Shown here: piece by piece, positions 11,670-24,046 of the stretch
Layout: every line of letters begins with the position of its first letter
Numbering within the stretch: the stretch's first letter is position 1
From: Coenobita brevimanus
Lineage: Eukaryota; Arthropoda; Malacostraca; Decapoda; Coenobitidae
DNA length: 64,000 bases
Assembly: GCA_032717465.1 (NCBI GenBank)
Contig: CM064732.1
Location: 21,050,942-21,114,941 of the forward strand
Direction: 5' to 3'
Made by a program: the position numbers and the translations under genes
The notes under the pieces: generated by a model
The model's input: only the letters and a program-made list of their open reading frames with translations
Told to the model about the DNA's origin: nothing
Databases searched by the model: none

Positions 11670-13815
11670 CTCCACCATCAACATTCACCAGAGTCAGACC
11701 TCCACCTAAAACTCTTGCATTCATCTCCCTTACAACACCATCCATATAAATATTGAACATCCAATACGACATCACACATCCCTGTCGCAGCCCCACTCTC
11801 ACGGGAAACCAATCACTCACAGCATTTCCCACTCTTACACACGCTCGACTATTTACATAAAAACTTTTCACCCCTTTTAGTAACCTACCATCAAGTCCAT
11901 ACAATCTTAAAACAGTCCACAAAGCCTCCCTATCAATTCTATCATACGCTTTCTCTAAATCCATGATTGCCCAAAACACATTCTTGCCTTTCGCTAAATA
12001 CTTATCACACACTTGTCTCACAGCGAACACCTGATCCACGCATCCCCTCCCTCGCCAAAAGCCACACTGCTCATCACCAATCACTCCCTCTGTACCCTCT
12101 CTAACTCTCATAATTAACACTCTACTGTACCATACACCTTACCTACAACACTCAACAGACTTATACCCCTAAAGCTAGTACAATCATACTTATCACCCTT
12201 GCCTTTGTACAACGGGACCACACAAGCACTTGCCCAGTCAATTGGCACCATACCTTTCACAAAGCAACAGTCTTACTAACCAGTCAACAATAGTCACTCC
12301 ACCACCCTTCAGGCATTCCACAGCACACCCATCCATACCTGCAGCTTTCCCTGTTTTCATCTCCTTTACTGCCTTCTCCACTTCCTCCTTCGTGATCAAA
12401 GAATCATTCAACTCTCGCAACACATTTAGTCCTTGCACCCTTCCATCTGCCACAATCTCAGCCACCCTTTCCTCCTCTACATTTAACAATCTTTCAAAAT
12501 ACTCTGCCCATCTCTTCCTTACTGCATCCATCTCGATTAACTTCCTTCCATCGTCTGCTTTTATTCGCTCTTCCTTCCCAGACTCTCCCTTTCGCACCCT
12601 TTTGACCTCCTTCCAGAACATTTTCTTATTCTGTTGAAAATTCTCAGTCACCCGGCTACCCCACCTCTAATCTGCTGCCATTTCAGCATCAGGCACAGCC
12701 CTTCTCGCCCTATTTTTCTTTTCCTTATACCTCTCATATGATACCTCATCCTTTCTCTGCAGCCACACTTCATATGCACGTCTCTTCTCAGCCACGGCCA
12801 TACTTACTTCCTCGGACCACCGTTCACTTCCTTTCCTTACACCACTACCCACACGTCTCACACCACACACCTCTTCTGCATGCCCCATCACAGCACTCTT
12901 AAACAACTGCCATTCCTCCTCCACACTGCTAGTTTCCTGATCTTTCACTGCGTTCCACTCATCTTTCAATTTCTCCTGATACTCTATCATTTTCTCTCTT
13001 TTATCCAACTCACTCACTTTCAAAACCTCCCTGCCACACCTAACCCACTTAGCTCTCACCCATCTCTTACCTACTCTTAACTTTCCCTCCACCAGGTAGT
13101 GGTCAGACATACCTCTACCCTCCCCTCTCAGAACTCTCACATCCAACAATCTTCCTATTACATTTCTAGACACAACCACATAGTCCATCAATGCTTTATC
13201 CACAACCATTCCACCCTCCTCTCTCACCCATGTATACTTATAAATATCTTTCTTCTCAAACAGCGTATTTCCAATCACCATCTCTCGCTCAACACACATC
13301 CCTATCATTCATTCCCCATTTTCATTTCTTCCAGGCACACCATGCATACCAACTACACCTTCAACTGCTAAATTTCCCACTCTAGCATTCAGATCTCCCA
13401 TCATTACCACATTCACATTCGCTCCAAAATTCTGCAGACACTCATCAACATCATTCCAGAAAGACTCCCCCTCTTCTTCATCCCTTTCACTATCAGGCCC
13501 ATATGCACTCACGAACACCCACAAGTCACGTTCAAATTTCGCTTTCACCCACACCAGTCTCGATGACACCTCCTTCCATTCAATCATACACTGCTGTACT
13601 TCCGGACTCACTAACAAGGCCACACCTTCTCTTGCCCTTCCTCTATCAACACCTGACAATTTTCCATTCACACTTCCAAACATAGACTCACCCTTCCCTT
13701 TCATCTTCGTTTCACTAACACATCCAACTTCCTTCTCACAAACAATCTCCTACCTGCCTTTTAGCCTCAATCGTACTACATCCACGCACATTCATAGACC
13801 CAATCTTCAGGGTAC
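11670..13815 (-). pseudogene. LINE-A: endonuclease-reverse transcriptase, nearly readable
   Basis: Minus strand, 5' to 3': the endonuclease starts near 13810 (MNVRGCSTIEAKRQ, with the catalytic Asn of NVRG), then SETK-type residues near 13715, GDLNARVGNL (about 13400) and SDHYLVEG (about 13110). A basic linker follows, then RT: GKAAGMDG near 12360, FRGISLL, GFWRGRGCVDQVF, AIMDLEKAYDRIDRE (motif A, about 11960) and GLRQGCVMSYWMFNIYMDGV (motif B, about 11780). The element is cut off before the FADD box. Breaks are few: a TGA at 13309-13311 where the pattern expects Trp, a TAG at 12667-12669, and frameshifts near 12255 and 12140. That indicates a fairly young copy. Confidence 0.85.
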
Positions 13816-14499
13816 GGGAGGGATATCAGACAGAGAGGTGTCATAAAATTCCTAAAGCTGACATCACATGGCCCATTTATCCAACAGCACTATAGCATGT
13901 GTAAAAGTGAAATCAAGACTTTCTTAATACGAACAACTGACCGCACTTATTCTCTGAATCTGATTTTAGGATAATTTAAAGCTTAAGGTGGAGCTCTTGT
14001 AGTGAAAATTTTAGTTGCGACAATGTCTATTTCCTCCATTTTAAAAACTTCCCTAAGCTGTCTAAAATCTTACATAAATAACAGGTATGAAAATGAAAGG
14101 TGCGTCATCGAAATGACAAGATGTCTTGGAGACGGGCATTCTGAGCGAGTTATCGTGGACAAATATAACTTCCCATACTTCTTAATTAATTGTGTACACG
14201 GGCATCGAACTTTTCCATCAGCAGCAGTATTTGAATATGATTTATTGGTCCATCGTTTATATTTAGTAAAATAAAAACGAGGGATGTGAAGCAAGTTATG
14301 TAAATGTATTCTGCGCACACGCACACACACACATTTCACCTATCTATCTATCTATCCATCCATATATGGCATGTGTTGATAGAGCTGCAGAATAGCAAAG
14401 AGAAGAAGTGAAAAATGCAATTTTATGCACAACCAAGAAGCTCTCTGAGAATGCACCATCCGCGTCCTGCAAATGGACTAAGAAGAGAATTTGACTTTG
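13816..14499. other. No gene seen
   Basis: The frame at 14002-14274 (90 codons) matches nothing I recognise. Short (CA) and (TATC) repeats occur at 14318-14358. Confidence 0.4.
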
Positions 14500-14855
14500 C
14501 GAAACGACCTTGATCATCGACACAGTGTTTTCAAATTATATTACTTCTTTCTGGTCTGAATATAATTTTTGGGACTAGGACTGGTCCAAATCGATTCTGA
14601 ATTGTTTGGATTTACCTCGCCCTTCATCCTTAACCTCCAAACAATTGATCTCAAAATTTAAGATGTTCACCTATGTTTAATCTTCAGTCGCTAAACGAAA
14701 GCTGGTTAAAATGTAATAAAGTCTGTTTAAGATATAGAATTGAATATTTGACCTTGCCCCGTGAAGTTGACCTTTGATGGATTGATCTCAAAGTAGGATC
14801 ACCTCATATTTGCTAAAAGTTTGGTCTAAAACAGATTTTAAAATTTTTAAACTGA

Positions 14856-14858
<3 letters not shown>

Positions 14859-14947
<89 letters not shown>
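14859..14947. repeat. (TA)n microsatellite
   Basis: 89 bases of TA directly abutting the following 176-base unit. Confidence 0.97.
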
Positions 14948-14950
<3 letters not shown>

Positions 14951-15339
14951 ATTGGATCCCAGGGGTGCTGGGCGAGGCATGGCACTGGGTGGGTATTAAG
15001 CGTACCGCCCTCCGCCTATCGGCTCATAGTCGCGAAGCTCATAGGTCCCTACCCGGGGGTTCCCTATTTTATAAGGACTTGAAAAATCCCAGTTCTGTCC
15101 AATATTCCGGACACTGGGCTCCAATGAGTTAAAGAGACTGATAGGTTTGCCAGTCATTAACCCACTGGATCCCAGGGGTGCTGGGCGAGGCATGGCGCTG
15201 GGTGGGTACTAAGCGTACCGCCCTCCGCCTATCGGCTCATAGTTGCGAAGCTCATAGGTCCCTACCCGGGGGTTTCCTATTTTATAAGGACTTGAATAAT
15301 CCCAGTTCTGTCCAATATTCCGGACACTGGGCTCCAATG
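14951..15339. repeat. Tandem pair of 176 bp units with short inverted ends
   Basis: Unit 1 (14951-15126) and unit 2 (15164-15339) are nearly identical, with a period of 213. A 37-base spacer (AGTTAAAGAGACTGATAGG...) separates them. Unit 1 starts ATTGGATCCCAG and ends CTGGGCTCCAAT, which is inverted-complementary except for one base, so the unit has MITE-like ends. The left side is (TA)n and the right side leads to (GT)n. No coding capacity. Confidence 0.75.
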
Positions 15340-15350
15340 GGATATATACC

Positions 15351-15354
<4 letters not shown>

Positions 15355-15425
<71 letters not shown>

Positions 15426-15440
15426 TGTGTGTGTGTGTGT
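15355..15440. repeat. (GT)n microsatellite
   Basis: 86 bases of GT with one TC interruption. A short (AC)n tract follows at 15508-15526. Confidence 0.97.
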
Positions 15441-16220
15441 CCATTCCCACGACTGATTCTCAACGGTCCTAAGATGGACTGAATAGAATTTATCGTATTA
15501 TTTTCTTCACACACACACACACACACCAGTTGAATCTGACCTTGCCTGAGGGCTTGGTCCTGAACCGAGTATTCTTACTACCGAATCCTTTCTTCCTTGC
15601 CTTACCCTTAACTCTTCAATAAAATCTGGTCTAAATCGGATCAGAACACTTCATGCGAAAGTTGTCATGCCACAGTTGCCTTAGGTATTTCTCTGTGGCC
15701 TCAACTTTGGCTGACTGATCCCAAAATAGAATAACTTCGAGCTTGCCTAACAGAGAAACATTTCACAAACATTGGTTTAATTTGAGTAAAAGCTTTTATA
15801 ACTGATAATGACATGTGGCCATGTGTTTAACTATTGAACTCTAAAACAAAATGTCACCTCCTCGGCATATCCTCAGCTCTTTCGCCAAATTTATTCGAGA
15901 TCAGAATAAAACTATTTTGAACTCGACAGGAGTAGAACTTTGACCATGGCTTTGACTCAGATCTTTTACAAACTGTTCTCATAATGGACTCAATTCTCGT
16001 TCCTCTTCTTTATTCCATCCACTAAATTTCTTGTAAATTGGATCAAAACTGCTTAAGTTGACCTTAACGTGTGACGTTGATCTTTGTTCAACAGTTCTAA
16101 AAAACAGTAGGTCTACCACTTAGCTTACCTTTTACCCATTCACCATATTTGTTTAAATTGGGATAAAACCGTTTGGGTTATTTGTACAGACACATTCAAA
16201 ATGACACACACACACACACA

Positions 16221-16556
16221 TTTTTTTTTTTTTTTGTGTCCGACTCAGGGCATAGGCTTCACAGCCTGCTGTCAAGGCCCAGCAGTCCTCCTACATACCA
16301 TACACCTCTACATGTCACCACTTCGGCGCTAACACCCACCGTCCATTTGAATACATGCTAGGGCTGTCTCATACAGGACTGGTGTATTGGTATTAGCGGG
16401 GGTACATTTACGACATGTCGGCGGGTCTTCTGGTAGATCAGTAAAGCCTGATTTAATGAAATTCAAATCCTTGAACTGTTCCCTGCCCCAGCCGTGATTC
16501 GAACCTGGGTCCGGTGGGACTGCAGGCCACCTCTCTACCGATTGAGCCACCGCCTC
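16221..16556 (-). mobile_element. tRNA-derived SINE, copy 2
   Basis: Same family and orientation as 4339-4683. A box TGGCTCAATCGGTAG, B box GGTTCGAATC, and the same body, with the A tail as T15 at 16221-16235. A (CA)n tract precedes the tail on the plus strand. Differences from copy 1 are scattered point changes and small indels, so both come from a common master and not from local duplication. Confidence 0.87.
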
Positions 16557-16799
16557 GGGCTGTTGCATCCGCGGGTGTATTAAGCTTTGATAAGTACAGG
16601 TAACATAAAACAGTACTGAAGAGCACGAGGAAGAGGAGACAAGAAAAGTAGACATCTTAATTATACAACTTGCTGTTGGAAGCGAACGTGAAGGATGGTT
16701 TGTTGGTTTGTCAAAGCTATTTAGCCCTTATCTGCGATATCTTTTCCAATCTATCTATCTATGCGTGCCTGTTCATAGATTATACTCTGGTATAAGTCA

Positions 16800-19700
16800 T
16801 ACAATCAAATCAAGAAGGGGCAAACGCCACGGGGAACTTAGGCACAATCACCCTCCGACTCCACTCAAGCGGGTCCCTTTGTGCAACCCTCCTGGCAGCG
16901 ACTCTTACCCCTCTAAGTATCTTCCAACAGGAGTGATCGATCTGCTCCAGTCGTGAGTTACAGTATGTGGCCTTCCCCTTGGCCTCCTCCACCTTGGGTT
17001 AACTCATTCAAAGACCACTCTGTGAGCAGCATCAGCCTCGGGAAAGCAGGCCACATGCTGGAGTTGGCAATGATGTGTTATGTGGGTAACAGGCCTCGAT
17101 TCAGTCTCATGGAGCAGTCGCTCGTTATGCACCTGGTTGTACCAGCGATATACCATGATCTTGTGAAGACACTTAGAAAAAAAAAAAAAAAAAAGAGTCA
17201 ATTCATTGCTTCAGGTCACTGCTTAATGTCCATGTCTGACAGCCATAATGTAAGACTGGGAGCACCAGCGCCTTGAAGATGTGAAATTTCGTCCATCTAC
17301 ACCAATTATGACAGAGCCAAATACCTAAACTGAGTGAATCCATAACCCCGTAAAGCCACACCATAGCGATGAGAGATCTCACTGTCTGATCTGCCATTGT
17401 AATGGACCATACTACCCAGATAAATCAACGTTTCTAAGACTTCTGTATCCTCACCACATGCTTCAACAGACTAAACTGCATTATCCAACAAGTCACTAAA
17501 TGCCTGGACCGTGGTCTTGGGCCAGGAGACCTACAATGCCAGTTGCTTCACATTCTTGTGAATTCTTCGAGGGCACTCCATACTATCTCCACTGACTCCA
17601 TTAGAATAATTGCATCGGTTACCTTGAAATTGCCAATTGATACCCCACATTGACTTCAACTCACAGCCTGGTCCAGTAACCAATCCATACCATCAATGAG
17701 TCACTTCTTGTGGCATCCCACGGAATGCATAGGGAATTGATGAACTTTCTACCAATATCTGTTTCTTGCCCTCTCCTTCAGGTCGCACCAATACTTTTCC
17801 CCGGCTTCTCTTTCTATTGTGCCCAACCAGGTTTCCCTCGGCCTACCTCTGCCTCATCTTCCCCTAGCAGTACTCTAAGGCACATCCTGTATTAAACTGC
17901 CTTTTATTTTTATATATAAATGTGCTCCAGCCATTTCCAACGAGACATATTCATCAATTGGTTCCACTCTCGTCATATAACTCTGTCCTGACACTTTACC
18001 CCAAGTATCCTTCTCAGTATTTTATTATCAAAACCTAATACTTTCTAATCTGTTGCAACTATACCATGACTCATGCCCATAAAATAAAATTGGTCTAATC
18101 ATGGACTTGTAAATTTTTACTTTAGTATGTAATGAAAGCATAGTACAATATTATTCATACAGATTTTAACATTCCAACAGCTTGCCAACCTGTCTAATCC
18201 TCCTCTCAGTTTCACTGTTTAATGATCCATTAGATCTGTTTGATCCATACATGTGTTGAAGTGTGAGGGCAATGACACATCTCAGCCATACATCAGAACT
18301 GCTGGGAAGAAGCTGGATGTTCCCCACCCCTCACGTGACAGCACTCTCACTGTCTGAGTACAAGTCTGCAGTCAGTTGGGTTATCCCTGCGGGGATTCCA
18401 GGGAGTCGCAGGAGTTCTCATACTACCTCCTGATTTAGTGAGTCAAACTTCTTCTTGAGATCCACATAGGCTGCTAGCAGACATTGTCGAAACTCAAGAC
18501 AGCATTCCACAAGAACTCGAAAAACTAGGATACGGTCAACAGTGGCCCTCTCGGGCGTGAATCTGGATTACTCAGGCCTCTGAAACATCAGCAAACGGTC
18601 CACGACACTCATCAGGAGAATTTGAATGAGAACTTTGCCTGGCACACTGAGCACTGTAATACCATGGTAGGGACTATAGTCATGCTGGTTTCCTTTTCTT
18701 TTCTAGATAGGGGTGACCAAACCTTTTTGTCCAGTCAGAAGGAATGATACCAGTCTGCCAAACGGCTTCTATGACTGCATGTAACCCCCTGATCATGGCT
18801 TCGCCCCCGGCTTTGATCAGTTCTACTGGGATGTCCCTAATACCAGATGCTCTACCACTTTTCAAACTAGCCACCACCTTCTTGATTTCATCTAGAGAAG
18901 GCATGGCTTCGTCAACTGGTGAGACAGCAATCAATGGTTGTACACCAACTGATGGAAGCTCTCCACTGGGAGGTTCAGCCATATACAGCTGTTCAAAGAA
19001 CTCGGCTGAATGAGCTCTATACTCACTTGCCCCAGACATGAGCCATCCATTTGCTGTCCGAACAGAGTTAACCTGAGAGGTGTGTCTGGAATGGAGCTTC
19101 TTCAGGGCTCGGTAGGTGGGTCGAAGGTCATTTGCATGAAAACGGCCTTCCACCTCCTCAGCGATCTCCCTGACAGACCTGTCCTTGTCCCTCCTCAGTG
19201 AAATTCATGTCCTTCAATACAAAAGTCTGTGCTGTTTCCAATCCCCACCTAGTCTGGCAGCATGACTCTCCTCAATAATATTGTGGTCAGTGTCCCCTAC
19301 TAGATGATTCCTCTCCTTGATCTCAGGCAGTCGTCAGTACACTCATCAGCTGCTGCCAAGGTAGCTCGCTTAAAGGTATCTCATCGTTTAGCAGGATCCT
19401 CAACAGTACTGAGCACTTCAAATCTATTTTAGACTGCCACTTTATACTCATATGCACACTCCTCATCCCTGAGTTTCTCAAGAAGGAACCTTTTTTGGTG
19501 AAATCTTGAAAATCTCCCAGTTTTGGTTCATAGCCATTGAGTAACAACAAGTCCGTGATCAGAGCAAAGAACTCTGAACTACTGAAAACCCTGCTTTTCT
19601 GAAGGATGCTCCAGCGAGTACTAACGAGAATGTGATCAATCTCCATAGCAACCCCTTCGGTATTAGGATACCAAGTCCAGCAGTGAAGATTTGGCCACTA

Positions 19701-20880
19701 GAACCAGGATCCAGCAGTTCTTAACTTACGGGATTTTGCGAAATCCAGAAGGTAACAACTATTGGAGTTCCTGGCTCCAGAACCATGGGGACCTACACTA
19801 ACCCTGAAGCCCTCATGTCAGTGCTGGTAACTGCTTAAAAACCGTTCAAGACCAGGAGTGCATCCCGCTAGGGGCACTGTTCCACAACAGAGCCAAGTTT
19901 GGTGTAGAATAGCTCTTTCTCTTCAAGATCACTCATCTTAGTTAAAGTGAACACTGCAATAAAAGAGATGAAGCCCAAGGAGTGCTTCATTCTCACCAGC
20001 ACTATACACTCATCACAGGAGTAACCCTGTTGACACAAGAGACATGGTAAGCAGCAGCTTCGACCAAGTGACACCCCTAAGATGGGCACCATCATCACAG
20101 CCAGACCAGTAGTATGTGTAACTGTTGCTACTGATCTCACAATGCCCGGGCCACCTCTTTTCAGAGAAACCACCTATGCTGACCCCCAATCGCCCCACCT
20201 CTTGTGACATCAAAGGCAGTCGATCATCCTTTGAAAGGTTTAAGAACATTCCAAGCCCCAACCTGCAGTGCCTTCCGAAGGTTATACCCACACATGGAGC
20301 CTCAGGCCAGCATGTCCTCTGCACCACCTCGCTGAGAATCAAATGCAGGGTCTGGGCTAGGTCACTTCCTCATTATCTGCATACTGGGATCCTGTAGGCT
20401 TTACCCAGCAACCATCATGGTGGTGCCAACATGACAGGGCCCAAAGAGCCCTGCCAGGCCGGCATCTGACGGAGGACCCCCTGTCAAATTGGGTCAGGGT
20501 CTGGCAGCACACACTGGCCCCCATCTCTCTTCCTTCTCTTATTTCACAAAAGTTTGTTTTTTAACAGGGAAAGGACTCAAAATCCACTCCAACCTCCAAA
20601 GTCTGGGAAGGGCTCACCACTAGCCTATGGACAGGGGCGTGGAATCCCTGTCTATGGCTATGCAGGTTTTACCCAGAGTTTTCGTTCTCCTAGATGGATT
20701 GATAACCAAGGCTATTGAGCTCCACCTACCCTACGAGATGGCTGTTGGGATAAATTGCTCATCCGGCCTTTGACAGGTCTTGTTTTTCATCCTGCAGGGT
20801 ATTTAGTCAACCTTTGCACTGGCCTAGACCAGTGGGGATGCCGGTTTAATCACCAAAAATCCAACCATGAAACAGGTAGT
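16800..20880 (-). mobile_element. LINE-B: long decayed LINE with nested insertion
   Basis: Read on the minus strand. The presumed 5' UTR is about 20880-20400. The endonuclease follows (20342-19323: RLPLMSQEVGRLGVSIGGFS, then TYYWSG, and EIDHILVSTRWSILQ near the end). Pre-RT (19153-18680) has NDLRPTYRALKKLHS, FFEQLY and LKSGRASGIRDIPVELIKAG. RT (18680-17400) has YHGITVLSVPGKV, TPERATVDRILVF, YVDLKK.FDSLN and LETLIYLGSMVHYNG. The C-terminal part is LPVLHYGCQTWTLSSDLKQ (17397-17203), then RLLHETESRP and EADAAHRVV, ending near 16810. The YADD-equivalent has decayed (DADYSNGV). Many stops and shifts show it is old. The RT is split by a later insertion at 17691-18242. Confidence 0.82.
17691..18242 (-). 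mobile_element. 5'-truncated LINE tail inserted into LINE-B
   Basis: LINE-B coding is interrupted exactly between ATCCATAC at 18243-18250 and the same 8-mer at 17683-17690. This looks like a target-site duplication, and removing one copy rejoins the host reading (THMYG / MDWLL). The 552-base insert reads on the minus strand as the end of another RT protein: NGSLNSETERRIRQVGKLLE, KVKIYKSMIRPILFYGHES, KILRRILGVKCQDRV, WNQLMNMSRWKWLEHI, then a short 3' UTR. Confidence 0.8.
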
Positions 20881-20906
20881 ACTGGATTACATGGTACCAG
20901 CAGCAG

Positions 20907-21000
<94 letters not shown>
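20907..21000. repeat. (TA)n microsatellite at LINE-C 3' end
   Basis: About 94 bases of TA with one CAT interruption near 20918. It directly follows the last LINE-C bases on the minus strand, so it may have started as the retrotransposon tail. Confidence 0.95.
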
Positions 21001-21002
<2 letters not shown>

Positions 21003-22612
21003 ATTGCCAGACGCCTCAATCCCGTTTGGGGTGGCCACAAACAAATCGCCTCCAAGTCGCCCTGTCCCCCGCCATTTCACTGCCCTGCTCCCATCTCACA
21101 CCCCCTCTCTCATATACCTCTCCACCCCATCCCTCCATCTTATCCTCGGCCTCCCCCTCCCTCTTCCCCCCTCCACCTCACTCACATACACTCTTTTCGT
21201 CAGTCTTTCACCCTCCATCCTCTCCACATGGCCAAACCACCTCAGTGTGTTCCTCATAACGCTTCCTATCACATCCACATCCACACCACAACGCTCCTTT
21301 ATATCCTCATTCGTCAGCAAGTCTCTCCACGTGACTCCACAGGCTCCTCTTAAATAACTCATTTCCACTGCTCTCACTCTTGACTTGTGTCCTTCCAACA
21401 ATGTCCAAGCTTCACTTCCATACGTTTGAGTTGGTATCACAATACTGTGATGTAGTAACTTTTTCACTTCCATGCTCACTTCCCTGTTTCTTATCACTGC
21501 TTTCACAGAACCAGCAACCTTTCTTCCCTGCTGTACCCTTTCAAGCACTTCACCCTCCAAACCTCCATCCTTACTCATCACACTACCCAAATACTTAAAC
21601 GTACTCACATTTTCCAATTCCTCACCATCCAACCTTGCTGTACATTCACTAATTTCACCTCTCTCAAAGACCATCACTTTACTCTTCCCTACATTCACCT
21701 TTAGGTTCCGCTTCTTACACACTCTCTCAAACTCATCCACCAAGCCTTGCAGCTCCCCTTCGTCTTCACTCAGCAACACAGTATCATCTGCAAACAACAG
21801 TACAGGGAGTTTCCAAACACTATCCTCTCTCACCAGGGCCAATCCCACATCCACTACCCTACCTTGTACCTCTTTTATTACCCCATCCATGTACAGATTG
21901 AACAACCATGGAGACATGACACATCCCTGTTTCAAACCAACTTTCAAAGAGAAAAATTCACTTAGTTCACCATCCACACGCACTGCAGCCTTCGCACCAT
22001 CGTACATACTCTTCACAGCATTCAACAACTTCCCATCTACTCCATATAGTCTTAACACTTTCCACAATCCTTGTCTATCCACCCTGTCATATGCTTTTTC
22101 CAAATCCATGAAAGCCGCATACAACTTCTTTCCCTTCTCTAGAAACTTTTCCACTAAAGATCTAAGAATGAATATCTGATCTACACAACTTCTTCTCTTC
22201 CTAAAGCCTCCCTGTTCTTCTCGAACTAATTTCTCTGTTCTTTCTCTAACTCTGTCTATAAGTATCCTACCATACACTTTTCCTATTATACTATGAAGAC
22301 AAATGCCCCTATGATTACCACACACTTCTTTTTCCCCTTTTCCTTTGTACAAGGGAATAATTATACCTGACTTCCAATCCTCCGGGACTCTACCTTCCTC
22401 CCAGGCCAATCTGCACATCTTCCACATCCATTCTACTACTATCTCTCCCCCATGCTTCAGCATTTCACCACACACTCCATCAATTCCTGGGGCTTTCCCC
22501 GATTTAACTTTCTTCATTGCTTCCACAACTTCTATCCTACTGATTTCTTCCTGTCTTCTCATCTCCCTCCTTCTCCCAGCCATTCCCCAGCCACTTATGC
22601 TCGCATTACTTC
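21001..22612 (-). mobile_element. LINE-C: 5'-truncated LINE with uninterrupted RT
   Basis: A single minus-strand frame (stop at 21096-21098) is open for about 505 codons upstream to 22612, where the (CT)n tract begins. It lacks the endonuclease, so it is 5'-truncated. It contains SGKAPGIDGVCGEMLKHGGE, IIIPLYKGKGEKEV, GGFRKRRSCVDQIF, AAFMDLEKAYDRVDR, GLKQGCVMSPWLFNLYMDGV, LLFADDTVLL near 21790, STFKYLGSVMSKDGG and the usual LINE C-terminal LRWFGHVERM...RGRPRIRW. After the stop, the next frame continues with WRRFV, so the true C-terminus was probably longer and is frameshifted near 21100. It is related to LINE-A (same DLEKAYDR(I/V)DR motif). Confidence 0.88.
21096..22612 (-). CDS. Reverse transcriptase ORF of LINE-C
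   Basis: The part of the open frame outside the microsatellite. No natural start codon can be assigned because the frame runs on into (GA)n- and (TA)n-derived ER and IY repeats, which are not part of the protein. The RT palm motifs, including FADD, are intact. A product would lack the endonuclease. Confidence 0.7.
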
Positions 22613-22726
<114 letters not shown>

Positions 22727-22739
22727 TATGTGTGTGTAT

Positions 22740-23572
22740 ATATACACAGTATGTGTAGGCTATTTGAAGCCCCTATAGCCACAATCCCTGATTTCTGTAC
22801 GAGTATGTAACCTACAGTGACAGAACCGTGAGGAAAGCTACCACCAAGAAAATTTGCCCCCATTTCTGGTACCTTTGTAAGACAGTGATTTTTAGTATTT
22901 TTGATCCAGAAGTGCCTGGTGACATGAAGAGGGCCATGGTTTTAGTCTTGGAGTACCACAAACATCGAAAACGTCCCCATTCTCAGACACAGCCGGATCC
23001 AACTCCTGCGATCGTGAAAAGAGGAACTTGGGTGATTTTGCCATGAAGTCCATGAAGCTTCTTGACAGCCTCAGCATGCAGTGGGGCTTACGCCATTAGG
23101 ATGGAGAGTAGTGGGAGGTGCTACCAGAGCTTGAAAAAGCCCTCCTGACCAACTAAGACATCACATTGGTCAATGGCTTTGCAGAGAGAGAACTGTCCCT
23201 GAGGAGTACAATGCCTTTCATAACAAGAGTGAAGACCAGTACCAGGTCCTCCTGCATGTTGTTCTGAGCATGGGAAGAGGTTCCAGAAAACTACCAAGAC
23301 CACCTTAATGACCATGATAGCCAGGTGACAGTGAGTGACAGATGGGTCCACATGAGACACCTCCCACCTTTGAGGGGCTTATACTTTCTACATACTGTAC
23401 AGTACAAGTGAGCTGGAATCTGATTGTTCCACGTGTGTTACCCCTAAATATTGTTCAAATGCTACCAAAATTTTCTTACATTCATGGATCATTTGAAGGT
23501 GTGAGGATACATAAATCACGGTTTGTAAATTCTATTGTATAACTGGTACCACCAAGATATAAATAAATAAAC

Positions 23573-23575
<3 letters not shown>
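22740..23575. other. Unrecognised, possibly a coding relic
   Basis: GC-richer than its surroundings. Plus-strand phrases such as DPEVPGDMKRAMVLVLEYHK (22907-22966) and EEYNAFHNKSEDQYQVLLHV (23198-23257) look protein-like but sit in different frames with stops between. I do not recognise the family. Confidence 0.3.

Positions 23576-23606
<31 letters not shown>
23576..23606. repeat. (TA)n microsatellite
   Basis: Short TA tract. Confidence 0.95.
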
Positions 23607-23609
<3 letters not shown>

Positions 23610-23732
23610 AAATGCTGAAGCGCTGAAGCCACTCTGTAAGAAGGAAGGGGGCAGGTTCACAATGGTTTCCTGTACATTGGATATAGATGCATTCACGCAA
23701 AAACGGTCACAAAGCCCAGTTCTAAGCTAATG

Positions 23733-24025
23733 TTTCAAGGAGTCTGACGCACTGATTTTGCCAGCTGAGGACAGGTGGAATTGGTAACACTGCGCGATGC
23801 TCTCGGGCGGTGATTGATCAATTCTCATTGTGTTTGAACGTGCTCCAACCTTACTTTGTATTGCAACCAAACCCTCATTTATGTGTAAGGTACAGGATTA
23901 TACAGATACAAATTAAAGGTATCATATTTTTAATGATAAATATGTGCCATTTAAATTATTAGAGATAAACCTGAATGACGATAAAACTAAGTCTCAGCTG
24001 GATGCATACGAACACAGTTAGTTAC
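23733..24025 (+). repeat. Left terminal inverted repeat
   Basis: Matches the reverse complement of 25890-26223 with scattered differences. It lacks the second, inner copy of the terminal 22-mer that the right arm carries. Confidence 0.8.
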
Positions 24026-24046
24026 TGTGGCGAGAATTCAGACGTT

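Larger units (their letters stand above)
14500..16190. repeat. Quasi-periodic TGACCTTTGA-type repeat, interrupted
   Basis: The parts 14500-14858 and 15528-16190 repeat the same loose theme every 140-165 bases: a GACCTT(TG) phrase, a CTGATC(T/C)(C/A)AAA phrase, then a (T)GGTCTAAA(T/A)C(G)GAT or TTGGATCAAAACTG phrase. Another block of the same type is at 43430-43990. The microsatellite and dimer block 14859-15527 splits the two parts. No coding frame persists. Confidence 0.55.

Noticed and set aside
21380..22179. Plus-strand frames of up to 235 codons
   Set aside because: Antisense of the intact LINE-C RT.
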